DNA of 14,918 bases, taken from positions 1 to 14,918 of the forward strand of contig CBDTYW010000069.1 in the NCBI GenBank assembly GCA_965364735.1, in the 5' to 3' direction. Made by a program: the position numbers and the translations under genes. A model generated the notes under the pieces. That model had not been told where the DNA came from and did not search any database. It saw only the letters and a program-made list of their open reading frames with translations. Below are positions 14,140-14,918 of the stretch, one piece after another; the stretch's first letter is position 1; each line of letters starts with the position of its first letter. Origin of the DNA: CBDTYW01 sp965364735 (GTDB lineage: Bacteria; Actinomycetota; Nitriliruptoria; Nitriliruptorales; Nitriliruptoraceae).

Positions 14140-14905
14140 GACCCAGACGATCGCCGGCGTCGAGCGCGCCCTCGACGTGTTGTCGCTCTTCGCGGAGCCG
14201 GGCAGCGCCGAGCTCGGCGTCACGGAGATCGCCGAGCGGCTCGACCTGAGCAAGGCGGTCGTGCACCGCATCCTCAGCTCGTTCCGCGTCAAGGACTACG
14301 TCGAGGTCGACGAGGAGACGCGGCGGTACCGCCTCGGCAACAAGATCCTCACGCTGGGCCTGAGCTTCCTCGAGTCCGTCGACGCGCAGGACGTCGGACG
14401 CAGCGCCCTCCACGAGCTGGTCGCGCTGACCGACGAGACCGCGACGCAGTCGGTCCGTGCCGGTTGGCAGCGCGTGTACGTCGCGCAGGTGACGCCGCAG
14501 CGCGACATCAAGATGGTCGTCCAGCTCGGAGCGGCCTTCCCGTTGCACGCCGGCGCGTCTTCGAAGGCGTTGCTCGCCTACCTCTCCCCGGAGCTGCGTG
14601 ATGCCTACTTCGCACAGGGCCGGCTCGAGAAGCTCACCAGCGACACGCTGAGCTCACGCAAGGCCGTCGAGGAGGAGCTCGCCGAGATCCGCACCCGCGG
14701 CTACGCCGTCTCGCTCGGCGAGCGGCAGGCCGGCGCCGGCTCCGTCGCCGCCCCGGTCTTCGATCACACCGGCGCGGTCGTCAGCGTCATCTCGGTCTGC
14801 GGCCCGGTCCAGCGGTTCAGCGCCGAGGTCGATGAGTGCGCCCGCCACCTGCTCGACGTCACCCGCGCGACCTCGCGCCGCCTCGGTCACCGCGGCGTCG
14901 CCTGA
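14129..14905 (+). CDS. IclR-family transcriptional regulator
   Basis: A 258-aa regulator with the standard two-domain layout: an N-terminal winged helix-turn-helix (about 8-72; GVERALDVLSLF, then VTEIAERLDLSKAVVHRILSSF as the HTH, RYRLGNKILTLG as the wing/linker) and a C-terminal GAF-like effector domain (about 85-255; HAGASSKALLAY, RTRGYAVSLGERQAGAGSVAAPVFD, the family hallmark around residue 200). The start at 14129 is set by GGAGG (14119-14123) five bases upstream; the in-frame ATG at 14117 lies within the operator and lacks a ribosome site. IclR proteins bind as dimers of dimers to paired palindromes, which fits the tandem elements in this window. It probably represses, or switches on with substrate, the hydantoinase, CoA-transferase, reductase-like and monooxygenase-like units. 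The effector is unknown and should be a pathway intermediate. Confidence 0.93.
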   Translation: MTEQTQTIAGVERALDVLSLFAEPGSAELGVTEIAERLDLSKAVVHRILSSFRVKDYVEVDEETRRYRLGNKILTLGLSFLESVDAQDVGRSALHELVALTDETATQSVRAGWQRVYVAQVTPQRDIKMVVQLGAAFPLHAGASSKALLAYLSPELRDAYFAQGRLEKLTSDTLSSRKAVEEELAEIRTRGYAVSLGERQAGAGSVAAPVFDHTGAVVSVISVCGPVQRFSAEVDECARHLLDVTRATSRRLGHRGVA

Positions 14906-14918
14906 CGGTCACCGGGTC

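Overview
The window is GC-rich, densely coded DNA (about 95% coding) with frequent GTG starts. It carries an LPSTG-type sortase signal and an Actinobacteria-style lipoprotein signal, so I infer an actinomycetote. A Thermoleophilia/Solirubrobacterales-like soil bacterium is possible but cannot be proved from this sequence. No mobile element, tRNA, rRNA or CRISPR array is visible.

Layout. (1) 1-2642: the 3' part of an M20 amidohydrolase/peptidase, then a dihydropyrimidinase/hydantoinase-family cyclic amidohydrolase with its own operator and promoter, closed by a strong hairpin. (2) 2733-7624: genes with no obvious link to the rest: a 1208-aa secreted, LPSTG-anchored M6 metalloprotease with a PKD domain, a SAM methyltransferase, and on the other strand a small lipoprotein that lacks a normal start codon. 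(3) 7686-13011, minus strand: a catabolic cluster read in the order red-chlorophyll-catabolite-reductase-like protein, CoA-transferase (CaiB/BaiF), CitE-type lyase, cyclase-family metal hydrolase, MmgE/PrpD-family protein. (4) 13095-14905, plus strand: a small dimeric alpha/beta-barrel monooxygenase-like protein overlapping an esterase-like alpha/beta hydrolase, then an IclR-family regulator.

The units are tied together by a repeated DNA element. GTTCC-N7-GGAAC occurs exactly three times, always between genes: before the hydantoinase, before the CoA-transferase operon, and in the divergent gap between the reductase-like and monooxygenase-like genes. Each copy is joined, exactly 20 bp away, to a second, usually degenerate copy, with a 3-bp GNC between neighbouring half-sites. 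A fourth, weaker version overlaps the start of the IclR gene. This is the layout expected for a tetrameric IclR regulator controlling itself and a catabolic regulon, and it links the remote hydantoinase to the main cluster.

The most unusual gene is 12187-13011, which resembles the plant red chlorophyll catabolite reductase (ACD2/RCCR) along most of its length. Together with a possible oxygenase, a methylesterase-like hydrolase, cyclic-amide hydrolases and a C5-dicarboxylate-type CoA-transferase/lyase/dehydratase set, it suggests a bacterial pathway for breaking down a linear tetrapyrrole (phyllobilin or bilin) or its pyrrole-imide fragments to central metabolites. That pathway is inference; the gene families and the operator pattern are seen directly.
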